From Aspidiotus rigidus (Eukaryota; Arthropoda; Insecta; Hemiptera; Diaspididae): a stretch of DNA of 64,000 nucleotides. The stretch spans positions 5,704,001 to 5,768,000 of the forward strand of contig JAVHKY010000024.1 of assembly GCA_035079385.1 (NCBI GenBank), read 5' to 3'. Numbering within the stretch: position 1 is the first letter of the stretch; each line of letters starts with the position of its first letter. Positions 44,077 through 55,442 of the stretch are shown one piece after another. The position numbers and the translations under genes are program-made. The notes under the pieces are model-generated. The model made no database searches, was not told the origin of the DNA, and worked only from the letters and a program-made list of their open reading frames with translations.

Positions 44077-45170
44077 TGAAGACGAGAACCATTGAACTTT
44101 TGAGGCAGCTACGAGCTGGTTATAAATACCCACAGCGTGAGCAATCACTGTATGCTCAGACTATAAAACAAATGGAGGGAGACAGGTGACTGTATCCTAT
44201 CAAAAGCGGATGTCTTTAAAAGATTACGCCAAGATATTGCTAGTCTCAGGTCCTTGTTTCCCTCTCTTCTACACCTTTCAAGTTGCCCCTTTCCACTCTG
44301 TAATACTACACTGCATAATATTTTCTCGGAGAGATGAACAGGCTATCAGAGCCTCAGTGTTCTCCAAACGGATACAAATACGAGATTTAGGAACTCATGT
44401 GTGAAAAACTCATCTCTCACTGCTTGATAGTAGTACTCCTCCTCAAGCTCCCTCCCCTTTAAAATGAAAATCAATTTTAAAAATATACAAGAAATTAATT
44501 ATTATAATTTAAGTTATTCCAATTTTATTTCAAAATTTTAAAAATATTTCACATAATTATCAAAATTAATTTAAATTTCATCTTAAGGTGACGTGTAAAA
44601 CCCGTTTAACATGCCTTACTGGCCAGAAAAGTTAATAAAGATTTGCTTGAGATTTGATGAATTCATAGCCTTCTATTTATTTTTAATATCTAGAAACTCT
44701 GACGCGGCAACTAAATGAGAGAACGCGATCTCAAAAATTGGTTCGGAATTCAGCGTCAAAAATAGCATCTCGTTTCATTCATTTTGGATGAACAAAATTT
44801 TTTTGTCAAATTTTCACCATACTTTTTATTAAAAAGTTTGGATATATTGCCGCAGCAACCCGATAGAGCGCTCATACTCACACCCGAACTAATAGCTATA
44901 TTTTCTCCTGCCCTCCCCATCACAAACGATTCCCACCACTCAGTGCACGATGATTCATTCCTTCTCCTAGCTGACTCACACTGGTAGAAAGTTTCGCTAA
45001 CCAATACCGTAACGCTAAAATTATAGCAACCCCGATCTTCAGAATGAGTTCCATGCACGCGGTAACCATTACTAACCCGAGTAATTATTCCAATTTTTTA
45101 AATATTTTTTCATCAGACGTCCCTGAAGCAATTTTACTGAAAACTTGTGCTAACGTCACTAAAGAGGTGT
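44077..45170. other. non-coding, no gene recognised
   Basis: AT-rich sequence. The overlapping frames at 44756-45058 (minus) and 44784-44987 (plus) show no domain. Confidence 0.45.
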
Positions 45171-46102
45171 CACGACATTTGTTCGCAGGACTTTTGTTCG
45201 TAGGACAATTATTCGCAGGGCAATCATCCGCATGGGCAACTATTTGCAAGGTAATTATTAGCACGAACATTATTCTCAGGGTAATTATTCGCATTATCAA
45301 AAATTATGGTAATTTTACCGATTAGTGGCTTCTATAAATAACGTCACGCAACGTTTCACGCGTATACTTTACATGGTAACGTTTCATGTGCGTAGAATGG
45401 TACCACTGAATCCCGCCTTTTCCCTACCTAAATCAACGTGAATCATTCGCGGGTTTTTTATATCTCTCATTCGGGTAAAGAAACAACGATCCAGGCTTTT
45501 GTAAGATTGATTTAACCCTATTAATTTAGGACGATTTGAGGCACTCGTAGGTTACGTTGATTCTAGAAAGCATTTCTATGATCACCTCCTAAAGGACGTT
45601 CGCGCCTTTTTTTGTACCGCAATCAGCATGAATCATTCGCGCGCTTTTAGTATTATTTTCAATAAGGCAATCTTTCGGGTGAGGTGAAAATGTGGGTGTT
45701 TTGAAGGGCGGGAAAATATTTTGGTGCGAGAAAAATTTTCGTGTTCTACAGGAACATGAAATTCTATGGTTGCAAAATATCTCAACGTGATTGCTTCCCA
45801 ACTGTCATTTCTCACATAGCCTTCAAAAACCCGCCGGGAGTACAGATTTGTGATGTCTCCAATGATCACATTCAATTTGGCCTACAATCCATCCCGGCTC
45901 GCTAAAATTTGAACGGTGTGTCACGGGACAGCCGATGAGAATGAGAAAATGTAAAAGAAATACGTATGTATACAAATTTAATGTGATAAGTACAATATTT
46001 GTTTTTTTTCTTCCACTGCAAAATTAGTCAAAAATTTCATTTTTTTTTTTTTATTGACGGGTAAAACCTATTCTTTTTAAATTCTCATGCATCGCCATTG
46101 CT

Positions 46103-46443
46103 ACCGTAGGGTCGGGCTACTTAGCAAACGCGGCCTACTTAGCACCGTGTTGAATCAAATGGGAAAAACAGGCACCAGTTCTGATAATTTTTTTCACCCA
46201 GACACCATTAAAAATATATGGGTTGCAAAGTAGCCTTCTTGCGGGCTACTTTACACATTTTTCTCGAGAAATATGAAAAATTGATGCTTGTTTTTTTTTT
46301 TTTTTAGCGCACGCGAAGCACCTAATTAAGACCCATGTTCTAAGTATACGTATGACTATGTTTTAACGCATTACAATGAACGCTGGAGCGCGCTATAGTT
46401 GAAAAACGCGAAAATAGGTGTAAAGTAGCCCGACCTTACGGTA
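46103..46443. mobile_element. TA-flanked MITE, 340 bp
   Basis: The ends TACCGTAGGGTCGGGCTACTT and AAGTAGCCCGACCTTACGGTA are near-perfect inverted repeats bounded by TA. A direct repeat of about 50 bp (AATTTAATGTGATAAGTACAATATTTGT) lies on each side, near 45979 and 46456. Non-coding. Confidence 0.85.
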
Positions 46444-46682
46444 TTATATATTTATGAATTTAATGTGATAAGTACAATATTTGTATTTTTTATTCCTGCC
46501 AAATTACGCATTTTATGAAATCACATACATTTTCTCGCTAATATTCGTCTTCCGGCTGAATGACGTATTCTTTTGGCCTGTGTAAATTTTTGCGCGAACA
46601 TTTCTCCCGCTAATTTTAATCATTCTGTAAACCACGACACGTCATTTCCCTCTTCACACAACCGATCAACGTTTTTCGTCCT

Positions 46683-46857
46683 TCTAACGACGACATACTC
46701 GACGATTAAAACGTACGGAGTAATTTGAATAAAGCCACAGAAATGAAAATACACCGGAGCGCTTTCGATTAAAAAACCATTGTCAACGGGGAACGGGGTC
46801 AATGGCTTTATTCAAATCACTCCGTACGCTTTAATCGTCGAGTATGTCGTCGTTAGA
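46683..46857. mobile_element. 175-bp hairpin MITE
   Basis: Arms of 55 bp (46683-46737 and 46803-46857) starting TCTAACGACGACATACTCG are near-perfect reverse complements around a 65-bp loop. It is nested in the outer foldback element. Confidence 0.9.
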
Positions 46858-47301
46858 TGTTTCTGGTCATATTTTAGAGAACCGAATCAATTGGTTTTTC
46901 GTCCTGTTCGTTTGCTTCCCATAGAAATGCAATAGGAACCCTCGTTCATTGAGCCCTATTGAATGGTTCACAATCACTTGTACACAAATGCAATACCCTT
47001 GTTCATTGAACTCTACCCAACACAGCAAAGACTCACATTACTTCTTACCTGCATATACGTAAATAAAAGAGTGTAGGAGGGAAAGATGCGCGAACGAACT
47101 ACCGAAACTACCCAAAGCGCGCTTGACGGGTTGTTACCTGCAAGTACAATACCAAAGGAAGAAGCGTGCGAAGTGGTATTCTTAGAAACATAATATCACT
47201 GAAACGTGACCAGGTAATTTATAAGAGCCACTAATCGGCAAATTACCTTAACCTTATCCTCATCAATTTTGGAGAACTTGTTCGCTAAACTTTGAATGTG
47301 A

Positions 47302-48169
47302 CGGTGCCGCCAAATTGCGGCCCAAATTGTAATTTTCATCCAAATTGCGGCCCAAAAAAATCATTGATACATCCAAATTGGGGTCCCAGAAGACAACTGA
47401 ATTGCGTCCCGCAGAGGGAAAAAAGACAACTGAATTGCGTCCCAAAAAAATTTATTATGCATGAACATGTTACTGTTTCTTAGGTAAAAATTTTCGCGAT
47501 AAACGTTTCACATAAGTGAATCTATCAATGATACCACATTCAAAGTCGTTCATAGCGTCACGAATGAATTCCTCTTTGGTGATTCGTTTTTTACTCGGTT
47601 TTACGGTATTGACTGACAGAATTTTTTGTACGTACTTTCTTGCTTTTCGAGCAGCGCGTCAATGAGAAGAAAAATATTCGGATGGCTTTGATAGAACATT
47701 TAATTTAATTTACTATTGAAAGACTCCTAGGCGTTTGTAGTCCGTCCAATGTCATTACTGTACTTGGCCCATATATGAGGAGGGAAGAGAGCATGAGCAC
47801 GAACATAAGTATCATATACATACGACGTAAAATTTTGTACTTGCGGATTACTCGTTTCCATCGGCGTCAAATCGTTAATGAAGAAATCTTCTACGTCTTC
47901 AGGCGGTAGGAAGGCGAGACCAAAAAATGCTCGTAAATAGGAACCTTCAGTGATTTACTCTTGTACGCTTTTGCTAAACCGAGACTTTGAATATGCCGGT
48001 ACCAAGCCTGCCCAAGATGGAACCGACATCCTTTTATCTCAGCAGACGACCACACCTTCTCAACTGCAGCATGTATCGCGCCCTTTTCTTTGGCCGCAAT
48101 TCAGATGTACAATTCCGTTTTTTCGGCCGCAATTCAGATGTCCTGTTTGGTCGCAATTTGGATGCAGCC
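47302..48169 (-). mobile_element. inner MULE with repeated AATTGCGGCC ends and transposase relic
   Basis: Both ends contain tandem CCAAATTGCGGCCC units in inverted orientation (47310-47450; 48095-48168). They are flanked by the direct repeat GAATGTGA (47294-47301; 48170-48177), a near 9-bp duplication. On the minus strand about 47963-47530 encodes a decayed MULE transposase C-terminus: LAFLPPEDVEDFF, then PPHIWAKYSNDIGRTTNA, then stop-broken ESFNSKLN and SHPNIFLLIDALLEKQ. Stops and frameshifts make it non-functional. It inserted into the coding part of another MULE. Confidence 0.8.
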
Positions 48170-48490
48170 GAATGTGAGCTGCCATGTCAAGATAAACTTC
48201 TTTCCACTTTAGCAGCGGCGCTGACCAGCGATGACAAATTCGGCGTTCGCGTCACCTATACTTTGCTCTCGGAGCAGTGCTTCAATGAGCTTGAAAATAT
48301 TGGGGTGAACGGCTTCGAGCGTTGCCTCAAACTCTAGAAGCTTACTTTCCTTGATGCGAACAATTTTTGATAATGCAAACAATTACCCTGCGAATAAATG
48401 TTCATGCTAATAATTACCTTGCAAATGGTTGCTCTGAGAATAAAATTGTCTGCGAGTCAAGAGTCCCGCAAACAAATGTCCGCTAGAACC

Positions 48491-49040
48491 CACTAGTGAA
48501 ATTCTTCTCCAATATTGCATTTCTTACCACTGTTTTCAAAAACTTGTTTCCACCAACTCACGCAAACTCTTTTCTCTCAAAACTCTCATGAACTCGTACC
48601 TATACAATACAAAACCTCTTATACAACACAGATACCTACATCACGCTACTCATTCTAATCTCGATCCGCATTCATATGTACATAGACCTCCGGTCACATT
48701 AATCTAACATTGCTGGTGATACACTCACTCCTCTGCACCAAACAAGACTCCAATGTTTAAATTACGAGAATAACTCTATTAGGCAGTATTTTTTTCCCCC
48801 GTGCGAAGACAGATTATCGTAGGTTAAATTAAAATCAAAGATCAATAAGTAAACTGGATCTTTAGAATGGACCTAGTACAAGTATGTGAATGGTGATGAG
48901 ATAACAAACTACAAGGTAATTCTACAATGATAAAATATAAGGATCTGATATTAAGAAGACACCCTTAGCTCCTTACAGGTCGGAAACTCGACGATTCCTT
49001 CAAAATTAATGTTGGAAATTATCGATAGACTATCAATACT
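48491..49040. other. non-coding, no gene recognised
   Basis: AT-rich DNA between the foldback element and a hAT-like repeat. No supported frame. Confidence 0.45.
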
Positions 49041-49672
49041 ACAGTCTGTTCCACGAGAGTTTGGTATTATAAACGATAGGCAACCCACGTCACTCACGCT
49101 TATTTTACGTTATGGAATGCGAATGGAATGCGGGTTCTCCGTGATTTATAATACCAAACTCTCGTGGAACAGACTGTAACGATAGAAAACAAAAATGGCG
49201 ATAGTACATTGTTGATGGTTTGAAAAATTTTTTCTCTTATAAAAAAATGAGGAAATTGATGCGAACTGACGATTCTGAAAAGTGAAACTAATATTGAAAA
49301 TGTGTGCCAGTTCAATGAATTAAGATCAGTTAGTCGGCACCAGTTATGCAATGGGTATGGCACCATGTTTCTATCTTCTATGATTCTTTCTAGTCGCGTC
49401 CAACATCTGGTGTTACCACAGTGTGGTAACACCAGTGAGGTAACACTAAGACAAATTTCTTGACAAGCTTTTCCAAATAAGAATAACAATTGGGATAAAG
49501 GTATCTATCATTACTTGTAGTAACTTATAGCTATACTTCTATCTTTCATCAAAACCCTCTATCAATAGTTTCAAGAAAAACCATCGGGACTATCTATAGG
49601 GTTTTGATAGTACCTTGGAGGAATTTTGAGACTATCGATGGTATGAACCTATCGACTATCGCCCACCATTCA
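48990..49672 (-). mobile_element. hAT-like TIR element, copy 2, carrying insertions
   Basis: Reverse-orientation relative of 30664-31078: shared blocks include the TGATCTTAATTCATTGAACTGG stretch (reverse complement here) and CCAAGGTACTATC. It was later hit by the MITE at 49041-49177 and contains a short perfect hairpin TGGTGTTACCAC-AGT-GTGGTAACACCA near 49412. The minus frame at 49100-49489 crosses these junctions and is not coding. Confidence 0.65.
49041..49177. mobile_element. Tc1/mariner-type MITE (CAGTCT ends), copy 2
   Basis: A 137-bp element with perfect 33-bp arms ACAGTCTGTTCCACGAGAG..., flanked by TA. Same family as 37381-37673. Inserted into a hAT-like repeat. Confidence 0.9.
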
Positions 49673-49712
49673 AAAATTCAAAATCCTCTTTGTTCACGCG
49701 ACGTCACCATCA

Positions 49713-50042
49713 CTTAAGTAAGGCTCTATATATAGGTAATGACACGACGCCATGATGGATCTACTGATGGTAGAGCGAGCATGTTTGATTGTGTTCTGCG
49801 TAGCTACGCGGAGCAACCCGTGTCAGATTTTGAAGTTTGAAAATTATCGCAAAATATTTTGAAAAAGAGGTTATCTGATAGGAAATCACAAGACAAACAA
49901 ATTTTATTCTCTTCATTTTTCCAAAAAAAAAACAATAGTATTTAATAAGATATCAATACAGCACAGCTGCTCTTATGGCTAGGGAATTCCGGTCCATATC
50001 ATGGCGTCGTGTCATTACCTATACTTATAGAGCCTTAACTTA
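49713..50042. mobile_element. 330-bp TIR element (TAATGACACGACGCCATGAT)
   Basis: Arms of about 45 bp at 49713-49755 and 49998-50042 are reverse complements: AAGGCTCTATA...TAGGTAATGACACGACGCCATGAT. The interior is AT-rich and non-coding. Confidence 0.85.
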
Positions 50043-50385
50043 AGCAGTGGTGGAAAGCCGAAGCCAATGAACGGCTTAGCAGCAGCAGCCGGTTTTGAAC
50101 GGCTTTTAAGCCAGTTGTAAGCCAGTGCTTCAAAATGCAGGAAGCCAATGCAAAGCCAATGAAAATGATGGAAGTAGCCAAAGCCATTTGAACGCATCAT
50201 TAACATGGTTAACCTCAAAACGCAGCTGAAAGCTTATCAAAATATGAAAAACTTCCTTCATGCCAATGGAATGGGAAAAGCGGTTGGCAAATTGATAAAA
50301 AATTGGTTAACGGCTACAAGCTGAAGCCGAAGTTTAAGCCGAAGACAAGCGGCTTTCCACCGCTGCACTTAGGGCGCTTAAGACT

Positions 50386-50571
50386 CTATAGTCTGTCCCA
50401 AATAAGACCAGCAAAAACCTCCGGGCAGACCACACTGAAAAATGTACACTTCTTACAACCAATCACAGACGCCTGCGCTAAGCGTTCGGTGTAAATTTCG
50501 GACTTCCCTCTTCCCCTGTGATACCGCATCGTCCGCAGGTTTTTGCTGGTCTTATTTGGGACAGACTATAG
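50386..50571. mobile_element. 186-bp Tc1/mariner-type MITE (TAGTCTGTCCC ends)
   Basis: Arms TATAGTCTGTCCCAAATAAG... of about 34 bp are perfect inverted repeats with TA at both outer borders. The interior is GC-richer. It carries no transposase. Confidence 0.9.
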
Positions 50572-51166
50572 CGCCTTAGCTAGAGGTCACTATTCACTAA
50601 CTGATAACAATGAGTGATTGTGAACGATCTTTGGTTTTCGTTACTAAATTTCGTTTTCTTATTTCAGCCCAAAAAATTTCGTTATTTTCGTTACCTATTT
50701 GTTTTCATTTAGGCTAAGTGCAAAATGCATTGATTGTGCTATCAGACGTCTCCAATTTCGTTTCGGTATATTTCCTTTTTTCAAAATTTCCTGTTGGAAC
50801 GAAATTATTTTTGTTTTCGTTACTGCATTTCGTTTCGCGATTCGTCTTCGTTTTCGTGTGACATCTCTGCTTAAAACATTATCGACTCCCATAAGAATAC
50901 GCAAGGAACAATTCGATCATTTGTCGAAATTCAGAAGTAAGAATAAGAAATATACGAGTCTCGTATAAGGAATTCAACGTTGATAATGAGGTTGTGGATG
51001 TACCCAAGTATTCGAAAATGTATCTTTGTTTCGAACTTATTTTCGTCTTTTCAAGTACGAACGAATGATCGAATTCAATTTTTTTTTTCTGATGGAAAAG
51101 TCTATGTGAAAAAAGTTCGTTTACTTTTATAGAATCAATGCGGTTTCTCAATTTATGGCCAGAAAT

Positions 51167-51260
51167 ACTAGACGAAGTCATACTCAAGCGAGTAATACAA
51201 ACGGAGTAAATTGTAAATTACTCCGTTTGTATTACTCGCTTGAGTATGACTTCGTCTAGT
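51167..51260. repeat. perfect 94-bp palindromic hairpin
   Basis: Two 43-base arms (ACTAGACGAAGTCATACTC... and its exact reverse complement) flank an 8-base loop, ATTGTAAA. No mismatch is seen. A minimal MITE or a recent inverted duplication. Confidence 0.95.
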
Positions 51261-51599
51261 TCGTTCACTTTTCTTAAGTAGGCGTACCATCGAATTCGAA
51301 TATCGAAACAACGAAACCCAGTTTGTTCTTGACTTTTACCGTGAACGAAGAGGAGAACGAGAGTTTCGGTTTTTGAACTGTTTTATACTTGATTTTGAAA
51401 GTTACGAACTGACATAGGATTCCGAAAAAAGTGTCAAATATAGTGAATTTCCCAACCATGAAATTCTCCTGAAGTGACTTCGGGATTTTACGTTAGGTAT
51501 CGCGTGTTTACGAAAAAGGTACACAAGGTTTTACGAATATCTACCGTTTCTTCTTATTTGTCCGTTAACATGTTCCTGACCTCGGATATGTTGATTTGC

Positions 51600-51671
51600 A
51601 AAGATTTCCTTTGCATGAGAAATCGTACTTTCGCAGGAGTTCTATTGTACGTTCTGGCCGGAACAGAAGAG
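51600..51671 (+). other. possible first exon with signal peptide
   Basis: An ATG opens the sequence MRNRTFAGVLLYVLAGTEE, signal-peptide-like, ending directly at a strong donor (GAGgtaagtacc). No convincing downstream exon was found before the BEL/Pao relic, so this is only a candidate. The remaining sequence of 51261-52860 shows no other support for a gene. Confidence 0.3.
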
Positions 51672-52864
51672 GTAAGTACCTAAGCGATAAGTATAACCGA
51701 GTGTGCGCGATTTGTAAACGAACGTAAAGAGTCTTCTACAAGCAACTGACAATCCAGTGATCGGATTGCCTCTATTCATCTGTTTAATTTTGAAAGTGCT
51801 GTGTCTCCCAATGTCAGTGAAATTTTAGTTAAGTGATTAGAATAATTCGCGGTTTGATTAGGGCAACGGTTTCGTCTAGATTGCTCACTTGTAGGCGACT
51901 CTTAAGCAAGTGAATTGAACGCACGAGGTTCGCTCGCAAAAATTATCAAACTCGTTCCGTAAGTTATTTCAATAAAGATGCGCGGTAATTTCCTTTACCT
52001 AATCGTCAAAATCATCAGTTGATGTAAGCGGAATTCGCGAGTTCCTACCTGTTGTGTAAAAGTTTTTCGTTTTTTCGTCCAATCGTTGCTTCCACTTTAT
52101 GCGTAAGTTATCTCCAGAACAGGTAAGAACTTGAAATTCAAAGAGTAATCTAGCAAAATATTGGGATCATAATAATCAATTCTAACCACTCTACTGGAAG
52201 AGATCAAAATATTCGCTATCATTCCACATCATAGGTATTCAGTAGGACTCAATTGTATCGTAGGTAACTTATAAACCGATCTCCTTTATACTTATGTATC
52301 CTAGAAAAACCAAGAGAAAAGTTTCTTCTGGTAGGTCATTCAAACCTATCGAAGGGAAGGATTTAGAATGAAGGTGAATGGTTCTTTGAAGCGCAAGAGA
52401 AACCACGTAGATATACGAGTATAATAAGAGTTGAGTATCATACGATCGTAGAAAAGGAAGAAAAGGTAGTTTTCGGTGTTTCGTAGCCTGACCTTCAATT
52501 CAGAGACCGTGATCGCTATATTGTTCTTTAATTAATTTAATAAATGTCGAAATAAGAACAGAAAAAAGAGGAACTCTTGCGAACGACTTTACTTCACGAG
52601 AATTTATGAACGACAGTGATATATTAGTTCGAATGGACAAATACAAAAACGAATACAATAAGAACCGGGAAATCCAGTTTGTGATAACATTTCTTCCCCT
52701 GTTGATATAAGTAAGACCAACAGAAAAAATTAGGCGACACAATGACATAATACACATAAATGTTCGAATTATAAGGAAATTTACGTAAGGAAAGTGCTTT
52801 TCTCTGCTCTTAACAATTTGACCAATTTATTAAAAGGTTAATTTTTTCTTAATGACTCTGTTGA

Positions 52865-53770
52865 AAGTCGTGATTGAAAAATTACGAACTAGGCCGTCGA
52901 TACTCGGGTAGATTTCAACGATTTTATCCGAAGACCGCGATAAGACTGGAACGTTATCTTTTTAATTGTTTCACCTCTGAAGGTCATTGAGATAGGTGTT
53001 TCTTCAGGTGTTCCAAAATTATTGAGTGATTCCACGAACTTTTTGAAGGTGAATATTCAGCTTCATATCGACGTCGTCAAGGTTGACGTTGGCGTGAACA
53101 AACTAGAGTCAATTAGAAAACGCGCTGGGATGATTTCTATCGATTGGTCGTTGTTTGCCCGATATAGCTTTAAGGGCGAGAATATTAGGATGCTCTCAAT
53201 AGTTACGACAGCTACAGTGAGTAGTTCTTTGAAGGTCAGAATATACTTTTTTTAGCAGCTTTAGTTATCAATGATTTCCCCGACTTTATAACCAATTCCC
53301 ACAATCCTCCATAGTGTGGTGCTCGCATTAACTTCCATAATATAATCGTTTCATTAAATCTCTACTCGAATAGTTCGGTGGGTTGTTGAGTGGAAAACAA
53401 ATGGTCAGTACAAACGAAATTTCGACCATCATCACTGTACATGCAAGTTTGTGTGCCTCGGTGGGAAATGAATCGTTCAAAGGCTTTGATACAGTTTCCA
53501 GTTGCGAGATCTGAGACTAGCTCGATGTGGATGGTACAGGTTTCAAAGCAAACGAAAAATATTCGGTAGATTTTGTTGCACTTCGTTGTCCGATGGTTCA
53601 GACATTTGATTATGAAATGTCCTGTAAAATCGATAAACGCGAAACTATTGTGCAAGGCAGGGAGCTGCCCCATTACTTTGGAACCTGTTACAGCTTTCAA
53701 CTCAGGACAAGAAATACATTCGTGAATAATGCGTTTGATGACACCAACGATCCAATATTTAGAATTTAAA
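52865..53770 (-). mobile_element. BEL/Pao LTR-retrotransposon pol relic (integrase region)
   Basis: On the minus strand 53770-53362 reads as a BEL/Pao integrase segment: a CxxC zinc-finger end (HECISCPELK), VMGQLP, then IDFTGHFIIK, IELVSDLATG and FISHRGTQTCMYSDDGRNF. Farther downstream in shifted frames come an ARFLID block (normally a GHFLIG-type motif), a FWNT..YLNDLQ block and a C-terminal IVEIYPSIDGLVR. The catalytic core beyond the second Asp is missing, and several stops and frameshifts are present. No LTRs were identified. Inactive. Confidence 0.85.
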
Positions 53771-54039
53771 CATGATTACAATTACAACTTTTGCACAATG
53801 ATAATATTTTTCATGTAAAAATCTTATAAATAAATAAGCCTATAAAATCACATTTTGCGGACAAAATACTAATCGGATATGTCCGTTTTGAAGGACTAAG
53901 TAATTTGAACATTTAGTCGACCACCTTCTCTTAAAATTTGTTCTTAATCGAAAAAAGCATCTAAAGTGCATAAACGATTGCCTTTTTTAGGGGTCCATTT
54001 CTCCACCTCCCCCGTTTAGGGGTGAGAAATGTGATATTG

Positions 54040-55125
54040 GTAACTAAAAATGAGATTAACTTTATTTATAGAAGGAAAGATGACTTCAACATCATCTGCA
54101 AAATAAATCATTGTAATATTCAAAACATTTAGATTCAAAATTAAAAAATTAAAATTAAAATTATCTCTTGTTTTATATTGTATGTACTTCACTTTATCAT
54201 TTTTACAGTATTGAGTAGAAATTTTATCGTAGAATTTCAGACGATAAATTTAATAAGCGTATAGATTATGTGTATGTTCGTAATTCTAGCAGAACTGCAT
54301 AGCTCATTATAGTTTGGGCCATCAGTACTTGCAACGCTTTTAATGCTTTATCAGTTCTTTCTCTAACAACCAATTTTCAAGTACGACAATACTTACCTTC
54401 AAACCTTTCAATCAAATATTTGGCTTAGTCAGATCCAAATGTAACCCGTTGACAGTTGTTGTCTAACTCCAAGACCAGTGTTTTTAAATTGAACTACAAC
54501 ATGAGAAACAGCAGTATAAAAATAAGCTGTTGTAGGACCGTCTCTTACCGACAAATTGAAAACACTACTATCAATTTAAATATCCCGTTCAAGATTGATT
54601 CTTTCGCGTCAAAAATTTGTAGATGTTCGACCTCTGGGCAATGTTTAAGTATAATACAATCTTTGACTTGTTTGAATCCATACAGCGTGAGCTTAATGTT
54701 CTCAAAGCCAGCTTAGGACCGATAGAATTCGGCACATGATTTACATGAATACATGGAAGGAAGACATGACAAAACATTTTAAACTCTGCATTAGAGGAAG
54801 TAATTAGGTCATTTCTTTGTTGGTTAAGGTGACTTTCCTTACACTAATTGACAAATTCTGCTCTCCAATACAAAATTCCTTCAAGGACAGACAACTTTTT
54901 AAAGTCTCAAAAATGATCTCCTTAAAACAGCTGTTGCTATCATTAATTCTTAAATTTACAATTCTCAATTCTTTTTGGTCTCATAAGAAATTGAATAACT
55001 GCGTCTTTTTAGGTGATTCACTACAAACGCTCTTCATCTCCATTTCAAAATTAAAATGTATAATTTTCATCATCCATTCAATTATTCTGAAAACAATTAC
55101 GGAAATAGGGACGTGCATAGAACAT
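54040..55125 (-). pseudogene. F-box/LRR-like locus, tandem unit 1 (decayed)
   Basis: Minus-strand pieces look like leucine-rich repeats (YGFKQVKDCIILKHCPEVEH; EIIFETLKSCLSLKEF), broken by stops, for example after FNFL near 54983 and in the segment near 54530. The unit shares both non-coding 3' flank and coding blocks with 55443-56325, so the whole stretch was duplicated in tandem. I infer a dead paralogue. Confidence 0.55.
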
Positions 55126-55442
55126 GGTTGTTTTTGATACGAGAGTAAGTACCTATGGTAAATATACAAATATTATGAAGTGACTTTTTTTCGTACAATA
55201 TCAAAAAATTTAAATAGTTTAACATTACATTATTGATTCGTACATGGTATTACAACTTTGCAACTATAACGCATACTGTGATTTTTAAGATTAATACCTT
55301 ACACTTCAAAAACACTGGCAACAGAATTTACCTACGCTCTATGTTGTTCAACAATTGGTGAAAACATCGGTCACCCATTCAAATAAAACGACATTTGGTT
55401 AAGTACTTATTGACAAAGATACATGCTGAAAAATTGTGATAT

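Larger units (their letters stand above)
45172..48490. mobile_element. foldback MULE (outer), interrupted
   Basis: The arms are reverse complements built from ATTATTCGCAGGGTAATTATT-like tandem words: left 45172-45312, right 48358-48490. Inside the right arm, on the minus strand from 48357 downward, is a MULE transposase C-terminal remnant (FEATLEAVHPNIFKLIEALL). After removal of an inner element it continues as MAAHIQ / SLANKFSKIDEDKVKV. A short inverted copy of the end of that coding region follows the left arm (45309-45370). It therefore looks like a foldback derivative with one shortened arm. Other MITEs sit inside it. Confidence 0.7.

Noticed and set aside
47987..48337. 116-codon plus-strand frame with repeated FGRNSDV
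   Set aside because: It crosses the end of the inner MULE and is antisense to the outer MULE transposase; the repeat peptide comes from terminal iterons.
49100..49489. 129-codon minus-strand frame
   Set aside because: It spans junctions between a hAT-like repeat and an inserted MITE, and no domain is visible.
53022..53255. Plus-strand open frame of 77 codons
   Set aside because: It is antisense to the BEL/Pao pol relic, whose motifs read on the minus strand.
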